Assembly (NCBI GenBank): GCA_031771865.1
Contig: JASISA010000003.1
Span: 496,001-560,000, forward strand
Direction of reading: 5' to 3'
Length of the DNA: 64,000 nt
DNA from: Nothophaeocryptopus gaeumannii
Taxonomy: Eukaryota; Ascomycota; Dothideomycetes; Mycosphaerellales; Mycosphaerellaceae
The translations under genes were made by a program, and so were the position numbers. Shown in pieces: positions 36,101-45,774 of the stretch (position 1 is the stretch's first letter; the number at the start of each line of letters is the position of its first letter). Under the pieces are notes generated by a model. It ran no database searches. It had not been told where the DNA came from and saw only the letters and a list, made by a program, of their open reading frames with translations.

Positions 36101-36325
36101 GGAGAACTCCAATGTAATCTGGTCGGTGTTGCCCCATGTGAAGGGATTGATCAGGTTTGCGGCATGCGGTCCGAAGATGATACCACATATGGTTGCCACA
36201 GTGGCCTCGCCAATGTACAGGCGCTCTTTGATGATGGAGGAGCACAACATGAACAGGCTGGTGAAGCCTCCCAGTATTATGTACACCAGGTGTGGTTTGT
36301 TGATGGACAGCTGCTCCCACGCCAT
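33188..36325 (-). CDS. NHA1: Plasma-membrane Na+(K+)/H+ antiporter, Nha1 type
   Basis: A single exon of 1045 residues. The first about 430 residues form the CPA1 transporter: MAWEQLSINKPHLVYIILGG at the start, then about 12 hydrophobic segments, including TVATICGIIFGPHAANLI and the ion-translocation region ATDPVLASSVV and GCNDGMAFP with the paired Asp residues. A long hydrophilic, charged tail follows, with a GETAAERRRR motif twice (around 33,535 and 33,385). Such tails regulate fungal Nha1. It exports Na+ and K+ in exchange for protons and so sets salt tolerance, cytosolic pH and potassium homeostasis. The start at 36325 was chosen because the conserved fungal N-terminus begins there; the open frame reaches 36397 without another ATG. 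The gene is divergent from CTU2. Confidence 0.95.
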   Translation of the reverse strand: MAWEQLSINKPHLVYIILGGFTSLFMLCSSIIKERLYIGEATVATICGIIFGPHAANLINPFTWGNTDQITLEFSRIVLVVQCFAVGVELPKAYMERHWRSVTFLLIPVMTFGWLVTSLFIWAFFHAHLSWLESLAVAACVTATDPVLASSVVGKGKFAKRVPKHLRDLLSAESGCNDGMAFPFSYLALYIITYRPHAGEVVFHWFCYTILYECIFGAFYGVCVGYIARRAIRYAHERDIIDRESFLVFYFVLALFCAGSGSLLGLDDLLVGFACGVGFSNDGWFTEKTEESHVSNVIDLLINLAFFVYFGTIIPWEQYNSGRLGLDVWKLVVIALLVLFFRRIPIMMALKPVIPDIKTWREALFAGHFGPIGVGAIFVAILARAELETDSTTPVVVANLPESTPEYGVIYLIWPITTFLVVTSIVVHGSSIAVFTLGKHINTLTLTMSYTTANDQGPSWMDRLPRIQSRSKSSMSAQSLDDEKVGTGLLPMGAPGTFLRRQREEENPSRAQSRASSRRRSWKSQGRGPGGPISQSAISPAPRKEDREYRSDSETLAMKSEPPSDEKTSDPDSERDVSPGDAGEIYEEGKDTVFEDEEGNVLAVEESKEGQGAKEREKFEAREGRRLMRKEHADENNGVAPTKDDPNTDPGHEALGAAKKVEHEAAEAIERPGKGWRGGMNKMASMTGGAIRRHREDKAKPVEKPKGSGGPARAYQYGNTIIVEDEDGEVIKKYDIPAPDRKQSVAGDPDKTKQRIGQMGKMLGLGPKEGKVEAGAPGPSGASPPAGPVDKKKVGSNDDVDDDERIRFTITQGGRRMSKAEFINQIRTMDPKARVEAVEDSNAPESVKREARKDALEQAQASRTRAEPSAKRGSVPLLTEANEPERGGAQAEIQRVDTEDSNELRLVDTGGREVPFHDVGSDVRRRQNDEGETAAERRRRIALQSSTEEEDSDDDGTERVPPASSQPSHNRNVSDGGETAAERRRREGALGISTQESDSEEEETPRELPQQRQNIRFADQAQPQASSRPRQSALRWGKNVGREKQ

Positions 36326-37690
36326 GTTTGCGATATCTCTTGCTTGCTCTAGAAGAGTGGTAGTTTGCCAATTCCTGCTTCTTCTCTCGGTCTTCAAGTC
36401 GGCCAGCAGAACAGTCGCTTGTCGTAGGATAGCGCCGCGGCGCGTCGGTCGAAGTTATTCGGGTTGGATCGCCGAGGCATACACGTTGCGGTCGCGCCCA
36501 GTCGCCGCTCCCAATGGCCCTAGAGCGGCTGAGCTTGTGTCTGGTGTGGAGAGAGAGCGAGAGTAGTTGTAAAGGATAAGAAGAAGAGGAAGAGTGAAGG
36601 CGAAGAAATTTCAAGCCTCTTCTGTAGCTGTGTCCTGCGTGCCTAACTAGTCGGTGTAGTGGTTGTGCATTGCCGTCAAAGGCGAGAGGCGCATTGCAGT
36701 CTCGCGGCATACATGATGAGAGATGTGATGTGAGGCCGGGATGGTTGTGCCGCTGCTACGCCGAGGCGAGAAGCTTCAAGGAGTCCAAGGAGCGCGTCAC
36801 CGTCGCCCACACCGATTCAGCAGGAGCACAGCACCGTAAAGGAAGGAATGACCACACTGCGCACAGTGGGTATCAGAATAAGCACCTGGATCGGCAGACC
36901 CTCCCACCAAATCCGCCCTTTCTACACTCTTGATACCTCGACGACGAGGACGATTGAGCTGCTCAAACTTAGCAGACGGACTTCTCGAGACTGTCACTGT
37001 CTGACCCTGCTACATCGACTGTTTGCGTGAGGATTAGACGCGGTAGTGTTGTCCTCAACAATAGGCGGGAGCTACCGCCGGTGTCGATCGAGGCGCTTCA
37101 TCTTGATACCCACCGTGTGCGGGCTCTAGTGGCGGTGATGGTGAGCTTAGCTTATACGGAGACTGCTTCAATGACAAGCCATCGGCCTTTGAGTTTGACT
37201 CTGCAAAGAAGCAGAAGCTCCCCCCTTGTACACCTCTGCTTTAGGCCCTCCTTGGCATCTAGAAGAGAGTTTGCGCACTTTCCGTACGTCACCAACGTGA
37301 AGACGTCTCTCATCCATCATCATTATTATTATTCTCGCCCGTATCGTTCGGACCGACAGGTGGTCGCCAACGCCTCTTCCGCGGAGTAAGAGTCCACACG
37401 ACACAAGCTGGTGGCACCGACGTCGTGGTGGTGCTGTTGCTGGTGCTGGTGGTGGGCTTGTTGAGGCTCCGCCAGTGACTTTCACAGCCACGAGCCCTAC
37501 ACGTGCCCAGACCCTCCAAGAGATACTTCAAGAGATACTCTAAAAAGAGATACGAACTGGGGTTGGCGACGCTAGCGTGACTGACAACCATCGCACAAAG
37601 CCCCTTCACCGCACAATCCAAACCACGGATGATCTATTGGGCCTGTTGTGCGGCGGTATCTCTTGTACCCTCACCCTCACCCTACTCACC
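36326..37690. other. Divergent promoter region, antiporter and CTU2
   Basis: 1.36 kb between two genes transcribed away from each other. Open frames here (36670-36933, 37027-37389, 37168-37621 minus) are short and low-complexity. A (CAT)/(TAT)-rich run lies at 37313-37334, and a CACCAC/GGTGGT-rich stretch around 37410-37455 gives chance open frames. No further gene is supported. Confidence 0.45.
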
Positions 37691-38755
37691 ATGCCTGGAA
37701 GACGACCGCCGGATGAACCGGTCGATCGCAGCTTATGCAGACGATGTCAGCAGACTGAGCCCTCCATCGTCGTGCGTACTGAGCCGCTATGTAGGGACTG
37801 CTTCAGCAAGTATGTGCACACCAAGGTCGTGAAGCGCATGGAGAGCTTTCGCGTCCGCAACGCTGAGCCCGGGAAACCACGCAAGCTTCTTCTCCACCTG
37901 ACCTTCAATGCTTGCTCCATCGCCCTCCTCCAAATCCTCAGTCAACACCTCAAAGGCCAGGCCGAGAAGACTGGGCGTACTGGATTTAAGCTTTTTGTCC
38001 TGCACGTCGACGAAGAGTTGGAAGGGGCCAGCGGCGAGAGTGACTCTGCTTTTGCTGCGGTACAATCACGTTATCCTGAGCACGAGTATCACATGGTGCC
38101 TTTGGCCAAGGTGCTATCATTGGAAGACGTGTCAAGCCTCTTCCCTGGCCAAGCACAAGCTTCTGGAGACGACGGTGCACGCTTATCGGGCGTCTTGACT
38201 TCACTCAAGTCTGCCACCGCTCGCCAGGACACGCAACAAATTCTGAAGCGACGCTTAGTGGTTGACACAGCCAAACACAATGGCTGTGAGGCAATCATAT
38301 GGGAGGACAGCACCACCAAACTGGCCGAGCGAACGCTAGCAGAGACCGCCAAAGGACGCGGGTTCGCTTTACCTTGGATCGTAGCGGATGGCGAGTCTCC
38401 TCACGGAGTTCCGTTCTACTTTCCCTTGCGCGACCTCCTGAACAAAGAAATCGATGCTTACGTCTCCTTGGAATCTGGCCTGAGTTCTACCATCATTAAA
38501 AGTACACCACCTGCTGTGAGCACCAAGAACACTACTATTGATGATTTGATGAAACAATATTTTGAAGGCGTGGAGCAAGAATACCCATCTATCGTTGCAA
38601 ACGTCGTCAAGACAACCAGCAAGCTTCGTTCCACGACTGTGGCCCTGGTCGAGCTCCAGTGTGAGCTATGCAATATGCCACTCGACGGCCAAGCTCCGCC
38701 GAAAAGCCGGCTTTGCTATGGATGCATCCGGACGCTGCCTCAACCCGTCGACTAA
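37691..38755 (+). CDS. NCS2: Cytoplasmic tRNA 2-thiolation protein 2 (CTU2/NCS2)
   Basis: A single exon of 354 residues. The N-terminus has the CxxC...CxxC pattern LCRRCQQTEPSIVVRTEPLC, then RDCFSKYVHTKVVKRMESF as in Ctu2. The PP-loop-like region follows but with LLHLTFNACSIALLQIL in place of a catalytic SGGxDS loop, as expected for the non-catalytic partner. The C-terminal CELCNMPLDGQ ... CYGC is a second zinc-binding pair. With Ctu1/Ncs6 it thiolates U34 of tRNA-Lys, -Glu and -Gln in the cytosol, downstream of Urm1. The start at 37691 (ATGCCTGGAAGACG) is preferred over the longer frame from 37577, whose extra N-terminus lacks family similarity. Confidence 0.92.
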   Translation: MPGRRPPDEPVDRSLCRRCQQTEPSIVVRTEPLCRDCFSKYVHTKVVKRMESFRVRNAEPGKPRKLLLHLTFNACSIALLQILSQHLKGQAEKTGRTGFKLFVLHVDEELEGASGESDSAFAAVQSRYPEHEYHMVPLAKVLSLEDVSSLFPGQAQASGDDGARLSGVLTSLKSATARQDTQQILKRRLVVDTAKHNGCEAIIWEDSTTKLAERTLAETAKGRGFALPWIVADGESPHGVPFYFPLRDLLNKEIDAYVSLESGLSSTIIKSTPPAVSTKNTTIDDLMKQYFEGVEQEYPSIVANVVKTTSKLRSTTVALVELQCELCNMPLDGQAPPKSRLCYGCIRTLPQPVD

Positions 38756-38831
38756 AGAAGCGAAACACCCAAGCCTCAGCTCTTACGACCCTCTTCAACG
38801 CCGCTCAAACGCCTCACTGCCTGTAAACCCA

Positions 38832-39550
38832 CTACCGTCTCGAATTGACCATGGGCGCCGCCGACTTCAATACCACGGGAACAGCCGCATCACTGGCGAC
38901 GTTGTCGACGTTCCATTTCAAGGCCCATGTCTGGTTGTCGACTGGATCTGCGTACCACTTCGTTGTGATCTGTCCAACAATCAGATTGCGCTCACCAAGC
39001 CGAATGTCAAAATACTCACATCCCCAGATTCGCTGATCCAGACAAGCAAAGAGCCCCATAGATCGAATCCAGTCGTGGTCACAGTGGTATTATCTCCCGA
39101 AGTGAAACCCGCAGCAGCGAAGGCGCCAGAGTTGTTGTCGATGTAGAGCTTGGGCGACGTCCAGTTGGTACTGATCGAGTCTGAGCTGTTGACCGGAGTC
39201 GCGGTGAAAGTCCCATCGTCGGCATCCTGTGTGACTACTGCGATTTTAGAATCTATGTATGAGCGGCGCATTCTTCTTCATGACAAGGAGTTTGCAGAGG
39301 ATAGTCTCTCTTACGAGTCACGTTGGTGGCCACCGAGGCATTGTCTGGACGAGCGAAGCCGACATACGCACCGCCTGGGAGATATTAGCATGTTTCGAGC
39401 CTCATCGCGTGGTTCAGACTCACCATCGGCATAGAAGAGTGGCAACCCCTTGATGCCTTTGTCATAGCCCCAGAACTGTTTACTGCTATCCTGTGCGCGG
39501 ACGACTGCAGCAGCAACGCAGAAGAGAGGAGCAACGTTGAAGATGTGCAT
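38832..39550 (-). CDS. Small secreted protein of unknown function
   Basis: Four exons on the minus strand (39550-39424, 39374-39315, 39252-39020, 38969-38832) give 185 residues. The signal peptide is MHIFNVAPLFCVAAAVVRAQ, and the mature part begins DSSKQFWGYDKG. Hydrophilic, Asn/Thr-rich sequence with several sequons follows (PDNASVATNVT, TPVNSSDSIS), ending in TWALKWNVDN and SAAPMVNSRR. There are no cysteines after the signal region. All introns have GT-AG ends and keep the frame. I do not recognise the family. Small size, secretion and Asn-rich composition would fit a cell-wall or host-interaction protein, but that is a guess. Its 3' end faces CTU2, 76 bp away. Confidence 0.7.
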
Positions 39551-41099
39551 GACTGAAGGTAGTGACAGACAAAGAGCGTGGTGAGTCCTGAGCGATGACG
39601 AAAGCCTTGCTTGTGCTGAAGCAATGGAGGAGCAGGAGGTGAATAATTATCGAAGCGCCGACAGTCTTGCCATATGCATTCGTGGACGACCACGCCTCCT
39701 TTGCAACATTTTTGGTTCAGACTACTTACCGGCGGTTTCATCTCTTTCTGGCCCGCGGTCATATCCTACTGTCGTGTGGCCATTCGTATACCCTAGCTAT
39801 TGGGCTCCGCAGCAGCTTGTCCGTGCGTATGGGTCTGAGGTCGACACGCACGTCGAAGCGGCTCCCTCCAGCAGTAGTGTAGTTCAGCAGCAGAGAACGA
39901 CAGGCGAGCGCGAAGACTCCACTGACCATGCAGGTCACCGCGCTTGGACGTTCAGCTGGTATCCGTGTCGGGAGTGGTCCCGATCGCCCGCCTTGCCGAG
40001 ATCTCTCGCCGACTTCACCTCTACAAGTGGTCAGCAACGCCATCCCACGCCCGACTTTTCCATCTCTACCAGGAAAGGGGGTGAGCCCGATGCAAGCGAC
40101 CAAAACCGCAACTTATCGGGCACATCTCTGTCGACGACTGAAATGACACCGCCAGCGCGTAGCGTAGCAGAGATGGATATCTTATCCCTGCGGCTTGGCA
40201 ACGCACAGTCGATCTCGTTCAATTGACTACGAATGCAATGCGCATCTAAAATTCCTAGCGCTGGCGCAAACCATGACCTGCAGCATGAAGGGTCGTCAAT
40301 CGCTAGCAATCGTTTTCAGCCGAAAGTCTCAAGGGGCTCTTCTGCGCTACGGAGGAATTGAGAGCCTCATGCACACGAATAACCGTTATATGGGGAAGGC
40401 CTCGTGGTCATCCTCCGACGCACGTACGCGCGTATGCCACGCGATGCATCTCCAGATACAGCTAACTTGTCTCCGACTGGAACAGCTAGCCTTACAAGGT
40501 CCACAGTGCTCGGAGATGTCGTACATGTTGAGGTTGAAGCCACCAGAGCTTGACCTTTCTTTCGCGGGTACATGCATTGACTCCGCTACATCCGCCGCCA
40601 AGCCGACGACTTCGCTACGCGACTACACTTGGAGATCGTATGGACACATATCAGCATCGGTACCGAAACAATCCTGGCTTGATTATCGTCGACATTGTCA
40701 CCGACACTGTATAAGCCTCGTCAAGCTCTCCATTCTTGTCCTGAGGCTGACCTCACTAGCACGCACCGACATGCTTCCATACCAGACTCGTCTTTCATTA
40801 TTCTATTTGGGGAGATCTCTAGCTTCTTGCCGGCTCGACGCTGACACAGACGAAACTTACCATTCGCGGCCTTCGACAGCCGCTCGCGGCAGGCGAAAAT
40901 GTATTGAATGCGTCACGACAACCATGTCGTCCCAATATGGATACACATCGTGAACATCTGCATCTTCACCATGCGTTACAGGTCAAACGGCCCTGACGTG
41001 TCGTCGCACAGAGCCTTTTCTTATCGCCACTGACAGTGGGTCGTGAATCCATCGCTGAGGTTCACGGAGACTTCGCCGAAGCATGAGGTTTGTCACTCA
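39551..41099. other. Intergenic, no gene recognised
   Basis: 1.5 kb between the small secreted protein and the laccase, transcribed away from each other. Frames at 39624-40226 and 40195-40953 (plus) and 39759-40103 (minus) are open but have no conserved motifs, irregular composition and mutually overlapping positions. They may be remnants. Confidence 0.4.
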
Positions 41100-43167
41100 A
41101 TGGCACTCGCCAGTTATAGAGAACGGCGAGTTTCCGACTGTTTCTGTCAGCAGCAGTCCACGTTTGCATCACTCACAGTCGTTTCTTCGTATCGATCATG
41201 GAAGCATCTACTTTCTTCTCTCCTTAGCTTTGCTGCGGCCTCTGTTCAAGCACTCAGTGTTCCTCGCTCAGACACTGCTTCGGTCGTTCCTCGACAGTCA
41301 ACATGCAGTGGAAACACCGCAGATGACAGGGGTACCTGGTGCGATTACGACCTCAGCACCGACTATTACAGCGAGGCGCCAGATACCGGAGTGACACGCG
41401 AATACTGGTTTGAGATCACAAACTCAACAGCATCACCAGATGGCGTCGAAAGGGTCGTTCTTTCTGTCAATGGCAGCGTTCCTGGACCCACGATAATAGC
41501 GGACTGGGGAGATACGGTCGTAGTCCACGTGACGAACTCCTTGTCTGCAAATGGCACAGGCATACATTTCCATGGTATGCGATCTCACAATGACAAAGTA
41601 TGGTTCTAAGTCTCTTACAATATCGCAGGCATCCGACAGAACTGGACCAATCCCATGGACGGTGTGCCAAGTATCACCCAATGCCCAACAGCACCCGGCG
41701 ATTCTATCACGTACACTTGGAAAGCAACTCAATATGGCTCGACTTGGTAAGTTGTAATTACATCAGAATGATATCGATCAATACAGACCGAAGCTGAACT
41801 TCTGCATAGGTACCATTCTCACTACTCACTCCAAGCCTGGGATGGTGTGTTTGGAGGCATCCTTATTCGCGGACCTGCCACAGCCAACTACGACGAAGAT
41901 CTTGGCATCCTCTTCCTCAACGACTGGGATCACCAGACCTCGGACGCTCTCTACACGTACGCTGAAACGCGAGGCCCACCAACTCTCGACAACGGCCTCA
42001 TCAATGGCACCAACACATACGACGACGTCGGTTCACGCTGGGAAACGGACTTCACTTCTGGAACATCATACCTAATCCGCCTCGTCAACGGTGCCATCGA
42101 TACACACTTCGACTTCATGATCGACAACCACACACTAACAGTCATCGCCGCCGACTTTGTCCCCATCGTCCCATACACAACCGAAAAATTAAGCATCGGC
42201 ATGGGCCAACGTTATGATATTGTCGTCACGGCAAATATGAGCGACGTGGCATCCGATTTCTGGCTTTGCGCGATACCCGATGCCTTCTGCAGTGAAAACG
42301 ACAACGCCGACGATATCAAAGGCATCATCCACTACGATGGAAGCACTTCCACGCCCACCACAGATGCATACGATTACGACGAAGTAGACTGTTTCGGCGA
42401 ATCTGCAGAACTCCTCGTGCCGTACTTGGAACTCGACGCTTCTACATCTGCTTCTCTGAACGAGAACCTCGCAGTGACAGTCGGTTTCAACGACGCAAAT
42501 CTGTTTAAATGGGCCATCGGCGGGACATCGATGGTAGTCGAATGGGACGACCCATCCGCTTTGCAAATAATAAATAATTCGACGAGCTGGTCGGATAGTT
42601 CAGGGGTTATTGAAGTTGATGATGCGGGGACTTGGTCCATTATTGTTATTGAGACGATGAATGCGATTCCGCATCCGATTCATTTACATGGTAAGACAAA
42701 AAAAGACGCTCTCTCGAGAGGAAGCCTTTTCGGGTTGCTTTTCAAGATACGTGCTAATGGGGTTGTTGTAGGTCATGATTTCTATCAATTAGCTCAAGGG
42801 ACGGGAACATACGCCTCCGCCGCCCCGACTCTGCAGACCTCCAATCCGCCCCGTCGGGACGTCGCAATGCTGCCGGGTTCGGGGTATGTCGTGATAGCAT
42901 TCATTGCTGATAATCCGGGAGCTTGGTTATGTCATTGTCGTAAGTTCTCTGCCCCATCCCCCGTTTCCCCTTCACTTCCTCGAATCACTGCTAATGTGGT
43001 CACTAGATATCGGCTGGCACACAGAAGAAGGATTCGCACTACAATTCATCGAGCGATATAGTGAGATCGCAGCATTATACGACCAAGACACGCTGAATGA
43101 TACGTGTTCGGCTTGGGACACTTGGGCTGATGAGGTCTCGATTGAGGATGATGGGAGTGGGGTGTAA
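41100..43167 (+). CDS. Laccase-type multicopper oxidase
   Basis: Five exons (41100-41574, 41629-41746, 41810-42690, 42772-42939, 43007-43167) give about 600 residues with the start used here. The copper-binding motifs are complete: GIHFHGIRQNW, STWYHSHYSLQAWDG, HPIHLHGHDFYQL and WLCHCHIGWHTEEGFALQF, so type 1, 2 and 3 copper sites are intact. Mature-like sequence begins after LLSFAAASVQALS. It would oxidise phenols and reduce O2 to water outside the cell. The start is uncertain: the hydrophobic signal segment KHLLSSLLSFAAASVQA is preceded in frame by TGG, while an ATG overlapping it (41198) is one base out of frame. The nearest in-frame ATG, at 41100, adds 33 residues before the signal. The sequence ends in DDGSGV, short of the usual DSG[LIV] plug by context only. 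Confidence 0.88.
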
Positions 43168-43799
43168 CGGGAGAGGGATTTTGCCACTTTAGTGATGAAG
43201 CATCGATATCTTGTTTTGCATTGGGTGGCGCTTGGAGGTCTTGCGGTCCTTGGTGGCGGTGGCATGGAGGCTCGCACTGGAGCTCGCATTGATGGTGGTG
43301 ATGGAGAGGCCGATTATTCGTATTTCGTAATGGGCGAGGGAGGAGGCATGGCATGAGGAGAAGAAGAGAGCTACGATGTGGTCAGAAAGTATCAGAGAGA
43401 ACACAACGACAGACATTGACCAACAAGCCCCGCGCCTTCCACGGACTCAGCTTCTAAAAACACGGCCGACATCAACGTGGACGTCCGGGCTGAAGCTATA
43501 CAGTCGCTTGTTTTCAGATACCTATCCCAGCCCAACAGTATACAAGGTTCGACAGCAGGCAACATCTCTGTTCAAGGTAATGTAGCTCGGTCTTCGGGCT
43601 CGAATCGATCCAACAACGTCCTCTCAAGTCTTAAGCAACCGGAGTTGTCGTTACTTACGTGGACTGCCAGTTACATCTGCGAAACAACATTGTATACAGT
43701 CTCATACACAATGACCAAGTAAGCCAACATCCCAACAATCCATTCCGAGTATGGTACTCTGTCCAAACTTACACCTCGTTTTATTCCTAATAGTATCCC
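43168..43799. other. Intergenic, nothing recognised
   Basis: 630 bp between the laccase and the GST-like fragment. Short open frames on both strands lack family features. Confidence 0.4.
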
Positions 43800-44066
43800 T
43801 AACCACGACCAGAACTCTCCCCAATCGCCCCAAAAACCAAACTCCTCCTCACGGCAGTGGACGTACCAGTCGACGTCCCTCCCCTCATCCCTCGGAAAGA
43901 CTCTGAATCGATGGGCATTACATACCATCGAGTGCCGATCTTGGCGGTCGGCAAAGATATCTATTGTGATAGCAAGGTTATTTTTGAGGTTGTGCTAGAG
44001 AGGATTGCGAAGGGGAGGGTGGAGAGGAGTAAGGCAGTGAGTCGAGCGAGGTTGAGCGAGAGATGA
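43800..44066 (+). pseudogene. Glutathione-transferase N-terminal-domain fragment
   Basis: The frame reads APKTKLLLTAVDVPVDVPPL, then MGITYHRVPILAVGKDIYCD, which matches the thioredoxin-fold domain of a fungal GST-like family (helix 1, linker, cis-Pro strand RVPIL and the acidic YCDSKVI). The first strand and start codon are not found, and after SKVIFEVVLER the frame loses similarity and stops at 44064. No helical domain follows. It is a truncated copy, probably dead. The next 500 bp contain a fragment of an unrelated oxidase. Confidence 0.45.
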
Positions 44067-44379
44067 GATATACTGACTTGTGAGTTTGGGCAGGATTGGG
44101 CATGGGCAGAATTGGGGATTCAATACTTTTTCTGATACGTTGGGTTTGATATCGGAGAGAGGATTATGACGCCGGAGTTTGTAAAAGTAACGCTCAATTT
44201 CCCACATTTCACCCAGACGCCCCTCCCTGCTGAGGTTTGACAGGACCGCTCAACGAGTTACCCCCTTCTCAGCCGTCCCGAAGGCCATGTCGCAGCGCGG
44301 CGGTAATGCTCTAGGATTGGAAGGTCACGATGGCCCGCTGTTCCTGATACTCGACATCCGCGGACGGTGACTGGGCGGT

Positions 44380-44611
44380 TTGGGACATGACGAGGAACGT
44401 GATCGACCGCGTCAACGTTGTTGCGGCGGAGCTTGGTGTTACTGAGCAGTATCGATATATCAATTATGCTTGGGCCGGGCAGGCTGATGGGGTGTTTTCT
44501 GGGTATGATGAGGAGAGCGCTCGGCGGTCGAGAGATGTCCAGAAAGCGGTGGTTCTGAAGGGGATCTTTACCCGGCCGGGGCTCTGGAGGGGGTTTGTGA
44601 AGTTGCATTGA
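44380..44611 (+). pseudogene. Berberine-bridge-type FAD oxidase C-terminal fragment
   Basis: About 75 codons, from TRNVIDRVNVVAAELG through QYRYINYAWAGQADGVFSGY to GIFTRPGLWRGFVKLH and a stop. The order YxNYA...Q...Y...R...D...K..VLKGIF resembles the last part of fungal BBE-like FAD-linked oxidoreductases, where a YxNY[AD] strand and a final GVF...GGFKL tail are typical. The FAD-binding part is absent upstream (stops at about 44340-44380). The fragment is therefore a remnant. The match is by motif recall only. Confidence 0.4.
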
Positions 44612-44997
44612 ACGAGCTATTGGGCAAGAATTGATTTCGACGATTGCTTCAGAACTGTTTCCGTAGAGCACGGCTCTTCGAGCTGGATCTTGGGGCTGTA
44701 GCACGCTCAGTTGCAGCTGCAAAGGTGCGAGATGTCTCTCGCGTTGCGTCCATACTTACGGCCGTTGCGTCGCAACTGTACTGACAGGTGAGCTTCACTT
44801 TCGAGAGATGATTATTGGTGTTGGTCGACTTCAGCTGCACTTGCCGTTTGCAACGGGCAGTGCATGTGATTGTCTTGGCACATCCGGCCCGAAATCTCCG
44901 AGCTTGATCTCGCACAGCTGTTTGTCGTTTCTGAACTTCAGCTTCAGCGACACAACACACCTCAGCAAGCTTTCAGCGCTGACCGTCACCGTTCGCC
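44612..44997. other. Intergenic, promoter of the F-box-like gene
   Basis: 386 bp before the ATG at 44998. No gene is supported. Confidence 0.4.
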
Positions 44998-45774
44998 ATG
45001 GACGATTCGCCGCTCGGCAGGCTCCCTGGTGAGCTGCGAAATGGTATTTACGAGCTCGCAATCCCGGAAGACCTCAACATCTTGCTCAAGACACGGTGGT
45101 ACGGCGGCGCCCTCAAGATCGAAAAGTGCTCCACCGGCGGCAACTTGATCCCCGTTCATGACATCAAGAAGCTCCTCGAAGTTACCCTTTCCTGCAAGCA
45201 GCTGCGAGCGGAGTACCTACCAATACTACTCTCTCGAGTAAATTCTACGATCGATTCATCAAGCGAAGCTGCTGACACGTCCTTCTGCCATGCGGTTGAG
45301 ACGTGGCTGATGACCTTGGCCGAATACACGGTCCACATCAAAAACCTCACCGTCAACATGGGCCAGGTATGCTTGTCTTCCTACCCGAAGCGCGGGGAGA
45401 TCATGTTTTTTCGAGAGCCAATCAAGAAAATGACGGCCGTTTGCAGAAGTCACAAGGTCGAGCCCAGGATCACCGTCGTCATCAGCAGCGGTGGTCGAGG
45501 CACCTCGTACTGGGATCTCAAAGGGCCGGCCTTTGTTCCCGCCATCGCCCTACTCAGTGGCAACGGCCGCGCGGACGTCATTGACGGATTGAATAACATT
45601 CTTGCGGAAAAGGAGGGCAAGGAAATGCGCGAGGTCTGGCAGGAGATGTATCGGATCCGAACCTACGATGAGGCAATGAAGAGTCTGTCATACAACCTGA
45701 AAGGACTCTCTTGGCTGGCGAGGGCACTCGACGAGGATGAGGAGTGGGAGTGGAAGCCTTCCACGGCCGCCTGA
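44998..45774 (+). CDS. F-box-like (LPxELR) protein
   Basis: A single exon of 258 residues starting MDDSPLGRLPGELRNGIYEL. The LPGELRNxIYE motif at the start is the hallmark of a large fungal family of F-box-like proteins. It is followed by LLEVTLSCKQLRAEYLPILL, the usual second conserved block (cf. TLTCRQLRRESL at 51.9 kb). The rest has a hydrophobic/charged alternation without known catalytic motifs. The family is expanded in filamentous ascomycetes and functionally almost unknown; a role as a substrate adaptor is inferred from the F-box resemblance. Confidence 0.7.
   Translation: MDDSPLGRLPGELRNGIYELAIPEDLNILLKTRWYGGALKIEKCSTGGNLIPVHDIKKLLEVTLSCKQLRAEYLPILLSRVNSTIDSSSEAADTSFCHAVETWLMTLAEYTVHIKNLTVNMGQVCLSSYPKRGEIMFFREPIKKMTAVCRSHKVEPRITVVISSGGRGTSYWDLKGPAFVPAIALLSGNGRADVIDGLNNILAEKEGKEMREVWQEMYRIRTYDEAMKSLSYNLKGLSWLARALDEDEEWEWKPSTAA

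Noticed and set aside
36670..37621. Short frames in the antiporter/CTU2 spacer
   Set aside because: Low-complexity Pro/Thr/His frames from simple sequence (CACCAC, CATCAT); no gene support.
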